In this document: positions 5,349 through 5,647 of the stretch, one piece after another
How the letters are laid out: the number at the start of each line of letters is the position of its first letter
How positions within the stretch are numbered: the stretch's first letter is position 1
Source of the DNA: Methanosarcinales archaeon
GTDB taxonomy: Archaea > Halobacteriota > Methanosarcinia > Methanosarcinales > Methanogasteraceae
Assembly (NCBI GenBank): GCA_012961645.1
Contig: DTYY01000140.1
Location: 1-5,647 of the forward strand
DNA length: 5,647 nucleotides
Reading direction: 5' to 3'
The notes under the pieces: model-generated
Database searches by the model: none
Told to the model about the DNA's origin: nothing
What the model saw: the letters and a program-made list of their open reading frames with translations, nothing else
Translations under genes and position numbers: made by a program

Positions 5349-5410
5349 TGTTCACGCTTCAGATGCAGCATCATCTTGCTACACCGTCTCACTCTCGTGT
5401 TACGTGAACA
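5349..5410. repeat. Inverted repeat upstream of dnaG
   Basis: A perfect 8-bp inverted repeat, TGTTCACG (5349-5356) and CGTGAACA (5403-5410), encloses 46 bases and lies 52-113 bases upstream of the dnaG start. The right arm overlaps a second small palindrome, AACATGTT (5407-5414), next to a TATA-like TCATATAAC on the minus strand. It could be a leader stem or an operator; 8 bp with a long loop may also be chance. Confidence 0.35.
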
Positions 5411-5647
5411 TGTTATATGAACGCGATCTGATGATTAGCCCATCCTTCCCCGCTCTGTAAGCCCAGTAGAACCCACAGAAGTAATTTGCAAGTCCGATTT
5501 CGGGGCCTTCCGGGCTATTGCAAGCATTAATCGGTGACCATTTTTATTGGGTCTGGCACTTGATGTACCATTGATATATCTATCTATAGATAGCGCTATA
5601 ATAAAGTTGCGGTCTCTAATTTTATTTTATATATTTAATACTTCCCA

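Larger units (their letters stand above)
5298..5647. other. Gene-poor region upstream of dnaG
   Basis: No convincing gene is present. The minus frame from 5543 to 5400 is open for 47 codons without a recognisable start and reads protein-like (SPEGPEIGLANYFCGFYWAY), so it may be a coding remnant; I do not recognise it. The direct repeat TTGCAAG occurs at 5487-5493 and 5518-5524. From about 5555 to the end the DNA is strongly AT-rich. That stretch has the 14-bp palindrome CTATCTATAGATAG (5580-5593), the overlapping ATAGCGCTAT (5590-5599) and several TATA-like strings around 5620-5640, as expected of a promoter zone for dnaG or for a gene beyond the window. Confidence 0.5.

Noticed and set aside
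5440..5530. A tRNA or other structured RNA in the GC-rich stretch upstream of dnaG
   Set aside because: I could not build a cloverleaf or match the conserved cores of SRP RNA or RNase P RNA; the short hairpins are isolated.

Overview
The window comes from an archaeon of the methanogen/ANME type (methane- or alkane-metabolising Euryarchaeota/Halobacteriota). The evidence is an archaeal-type DnaG primase, a methanogenesis marker 8 protein (a family largely confined to archaea that carry methyl-coenzyme M reductase), archaeal GGTG-type ribosome binding sites and TATA boxes, and VapBC and RelBE modules. I cannot name the genus from this sequence.

The window has two halves of different character. 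Positions 3183-5297 hold two well-preserved housekeeping genes that converge: mmp8 (+) and dnaG (-). A 75-base gap between them carries a hairpin-plus-T-run terminator for dnaG and a possible 25-codon ORF. Upstream of dnaG, 5298-5647 has no convincing gene, only inverted repeats, an AT-rich block and a possible coding remnant.

Positions 1-3180 are an accessory graveyard with layers of insertion. On the plus strand lie decayed pieces of a dockerin-like coding sequence (about 878-1030 and 2575-2690) and two copies of a longer repeat (1-112 plus 826-985, and 2847-3080). On the minus strand, toxin-antitoxin modules sit between these pieces. An apparently intact vapBC (119-713) separates the two parts of the first repeat copy. 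A relBE operon (1066-2533) separates the two dockerin halves.

The relE toxin gene is itself split. Its N-terminal 44 codons (2199-2330) and its C-terminal part (1066-about 1197) are separated by roughly 1 kb of visibly AT-rich DNA. That DNA carries an McrA-like HNH endonuclease gene on the same strand (1325-2191). The HNH gene is in turn interrupted by one in-frame TGA at 1859-1861; the frame is open on both sides, so the mutation looks recent or the stop is read through. The simplest history is a dockerin gene hit by a relBE module, whose toxin was then hit by an HNH-bearing insert. The RelB-like antitoxin survives without a functional partner, and its promoter now points into the HNH gene.
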